DNA from: Hyphomicrobiaceae bacterium
GTDB taxonomy: Bacteria; Pseudomonadota; Alphaproteobacteria; Rhizobiales; Hyphomicrobiaceae
Reading direction: 5' to 3'
NCBI GenBank assembly: GCA_020442165.1
Contig: JAGRKV010000034.1
Coordinates: 1-64,000 of the forward strand
DNA length: 64,000 nt
Shown here: one piece after another, positions 62,788 through 64,000 of the stretch
Layout of the letters: every line of letters starts with the position of its first letter
Position numbering within the stretch: the stretch's first letter is position 1
Made by a program: the position numbers and the translations under genes
The notes under the pieces: model-generated
What the model saw: the letters and a program-made list of their open reading frames with translations, nothing else
What the model was told of the DNA's origin: nothing
The model's database searches: none

Positions 62788-63377
62788 ATGCAGGCAGTTC
62801 CGAGGGTGAGGAGTGGATCGTCACCGTGTCCGCGGATACGACGCCGTTGCGCCGGAGCCTGGCTGATGCGGAATACCTTGGGCGGCGGTTCGGCTCGGCG
62901 CTGACAAATGCGTTTGAGGGTATCGCGATCAAGGGCAAGAGCCTCGGTGACGTTTTGAAGTCACTGGCGCTGAACCTATCAAGTATCGTGCTGAAAGCCG
63001 CTCTGCGGCCCCTCGAAAGCGGGATTGGAAATTTTGTCACCGGACTGCTGGGCGGCGGCTTCAAATTTGCCAGCGGCGGCGTCATCAACCAGGGAATGCC
63101 AGTGCCTTTCGCAGCCGGCGGGGTTATCCGCTCGCCTATAGCGTTCCCATTGCAGGGCGGCCGTACAGGTATTGCTGGCGAGCGTGGTGCCGAAGCAATC
63201 ATGCCATTGGCACGCGGTCCGGACGGACGCCTTGGCGTTGTGGCGCAGGGATCCGGAGGCGGCATGAACATAACCTTCAACGTGACGGCCGCCGATGCGG
63301 AAAGCTTTCGCAGGTCAGAGAGCCAGGTGGCGGCGATGCTGGCGCGTGCCGTCTCGTTCGGACAGCGAAATCTTTAA
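62784..63377 (+). CDS. GTA tail tape measure protein (gp11)
   Basis: This 197-residue protein is very short for a tape measure, which fits the short GTA tail. GEEWIVTVSADTTPLRRSLA opens it. A helix (ALTNAFEGIAIKGKSLGDVL) and a Gly-rich stretch with repeated FASGGVINQG/FAAGGVIRSP motifs follow, then GERGAEAIMPLARGPDGRLG, common in tape-measure C-termini. It sets tail length and may help DNA entry. Confidence 0.9.
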   Translation: MNAGSSEGEEWIVTVSADTTPLRRSLADAEYLGRRFGSALTNAFEGIAIKGKSLGDVLKSLALNLSSIVLKAALRPLESGIGNFVTGLLGGGFKFASGGVINQGMPVPFAAGGVIRSPIAFPLQGGRTGIAGERGAEAIMPLARGPDGRLGVVAQGSGGGMNITFNVTAADAESFRRSESQVAAMLARAVSFGQRNL

Positions 63378-63425
63378 CGGTTGAGATAACGAACTGCGGA
63401 GCGCGAGTGGGCACGAGGTAACGAC

Positions 63426-64000
63426 ATGAGTTTTCACGAGGTGCGCTTCCCGACAGAGATTGCGCTCCATTCTCAGGGCGGACCGGAGCGGCGTACGGAG
63501 ATCGTCGTTCTGGGTTCAGGACATGAAGAGCGCAACTCCCGATGGGCCGACTCACGGCGACAGTTCAATGCCGGTTACGGGGTCCGTTCACTCGACGACT
63601 TGAACGCGGTCATTGCATTCTTTGAAGAGCGGCGCGGGCGGTTACATGGCTTTCGCTGGCGCGACATCAGTGATTGGAAGTCGTGTCCGCCAGAGGTTGT
63701 GCCGAGTGCCATCGATCAGGTGATCGGAACAGGTGATGGCGCCACACGGACGTTCCAGTTGGTCAAAACCTATGGAAGTTCGTTTGCACCGTGGCAGCGG
63801 ACAATCAGCAAGCCCGTGGCGGGAAGCGTATTGATTGCGGTCGACGGCGTCGGAAAGTCTGAGGGCACGGATTTTTCCGTCGATGTTGCAACGGGACTGG
63901 TGACGTTGGCGGTTGCTGCAACACCAGGCAGCGGGACGAGTGTCACGGCGGGCTTTGCGTTTGATGTGCCCGTGCGGTTCGATGCCGACCGCCTAGAGAT
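63426..64000 (+). CDS. GTA distal tail protein (gp12, DUF2460), cut by the right edge
   Basis: The gene starts at ATG 63426 with GAGG nine bases upstream and is still open at the window end after 191 codons. It begins MSFHEVRFPTEIALHSQGGP, then NAGYGVRSLDDLNAVIAFFE, RRGRLHGFRWRDISDWKSCP and IGTGDGATRTFQLVKTYGS, the DUF2460 pattern of GTA gp12. The family forms the distal tail ring. Later genes gp13-gp15 would be expected just outside the window. Confidence 0.93.
   Translation, partial: MSFHEVRFPTEIALHSQGGPERRTEIVVLGSGHEERNSRWADSRRQFNAGYGVRSLDDLNAVIAFFEERRGRLHGFRWRDISDWKSCPPEVVPSAIDQVIGTGDGATRTFQLVKTYGSSFAPWQRTISKPVAGSVLIAVDGVGKSEGTDFSVDVATGLVTLAVAATPGSGTSVTAGFAFDVPVRFDADRLE

Noticed and set aside
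1..64000. CRISPR array
   Set aside because: No series of regularly spaced direct repeats and no cas gene were seen on either strand.

Overview
The window looks like a chromosomal segment of an alphaproteobacterium of the order Hyphomicrobiales, plausibly near Hyphomicrobium/Filomicrobium (inference). The reasons are a MucR/Ros regulator, DUF5330, DUF1491, DUF6456 and DUF1214 proteins typical of that order, a TusA/DsrE2 sulfur-carrier pair, and a gene-transfer-agent (GTA) structural cluster in the order known from Rhodobacter. No rRNA, tRNA, complete IS or CRISPR array was seen.

Region 1 (1-8.9 kb) is accessory DNA with lower coding density. It begins inside an IS3-type element whose outer end cuts into the 5' part of a DNA2/NAM7-like SF1 helicase gene. 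That gene is translationally coupled to an unknown winged-helix protein, and the pair could be a defence or DNA-transaction module. Next comes a quorum-sensing unit: a LuxR-type regulator, a palindromic lux-box-like site, a LuxI-type synthase and a PhyH-family dioxygenase. The region ends with a decayed IS3 orfB, the tail of an interrupted gene and a possible tRNA-Ser-like attachment remnant.

Region 2 (9-17.5 kb, minus strand) is a sucrose-metabolism operon read as sucrose-phosphate synthase, GH13 sucrose phosphorylase-like enzyme, HAD sucrose phosphatase, PfkB fructokinase and sucrose synthase. The set can make sucrose and also take it apart into nucleotide sugar, hexose phosphate and glucose 1-phosphate, as expected for a compatible-solute or carbon-storage cycle. 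An undecaprenyl diphosphate synthase gene lies just upstream on the same strand.

Region 3 (18.3-36.6 kb) is ordinary chromosome: a winged-helix regulator overlapping a membrane protein, an RND efflux pump with its adaptor, a CbiX-like protein, cystathionine beta-lyase, an orphan amino-acid-binding protein, two related secreted proteins built of beta-sandwich repeats (one with a von Willebrand A domain), a nitroreductase, a lytic-transglycosylase-like protein, NAD kinase, CutA and a Pro/Ala-rich secreted protein.

Region 4 (36.6-54.5 kb) holds a membrane protein with a primase-type C-terminal domain followed by two strong terminators, the tusA-dsrE2 pair under a long interrupted palindrome, a BCS1-like AAA ATPase, oligopeptidase B, MucR, a stand-alone DnaA domain IV protein overlapping a DUF6456 gene, SufE, several small Hyphomicrobiales proteins, a DUF1254/DUF1214 pair next to penicillin-binding protein 1A, and a YcgN-family protein.

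Region 5 (54.6 kb to the right edge) is a GTA head-tail operon: small and large terminase, portal, protease, capsid, connectors, tail proteins, a short tape measure and the start of gp12. It follows an A+T-rich stretch with a near-consensus sigma-70 promoter. It has one extra small gene between gp7 and gp8, and twin hairpins between capsid and connector.
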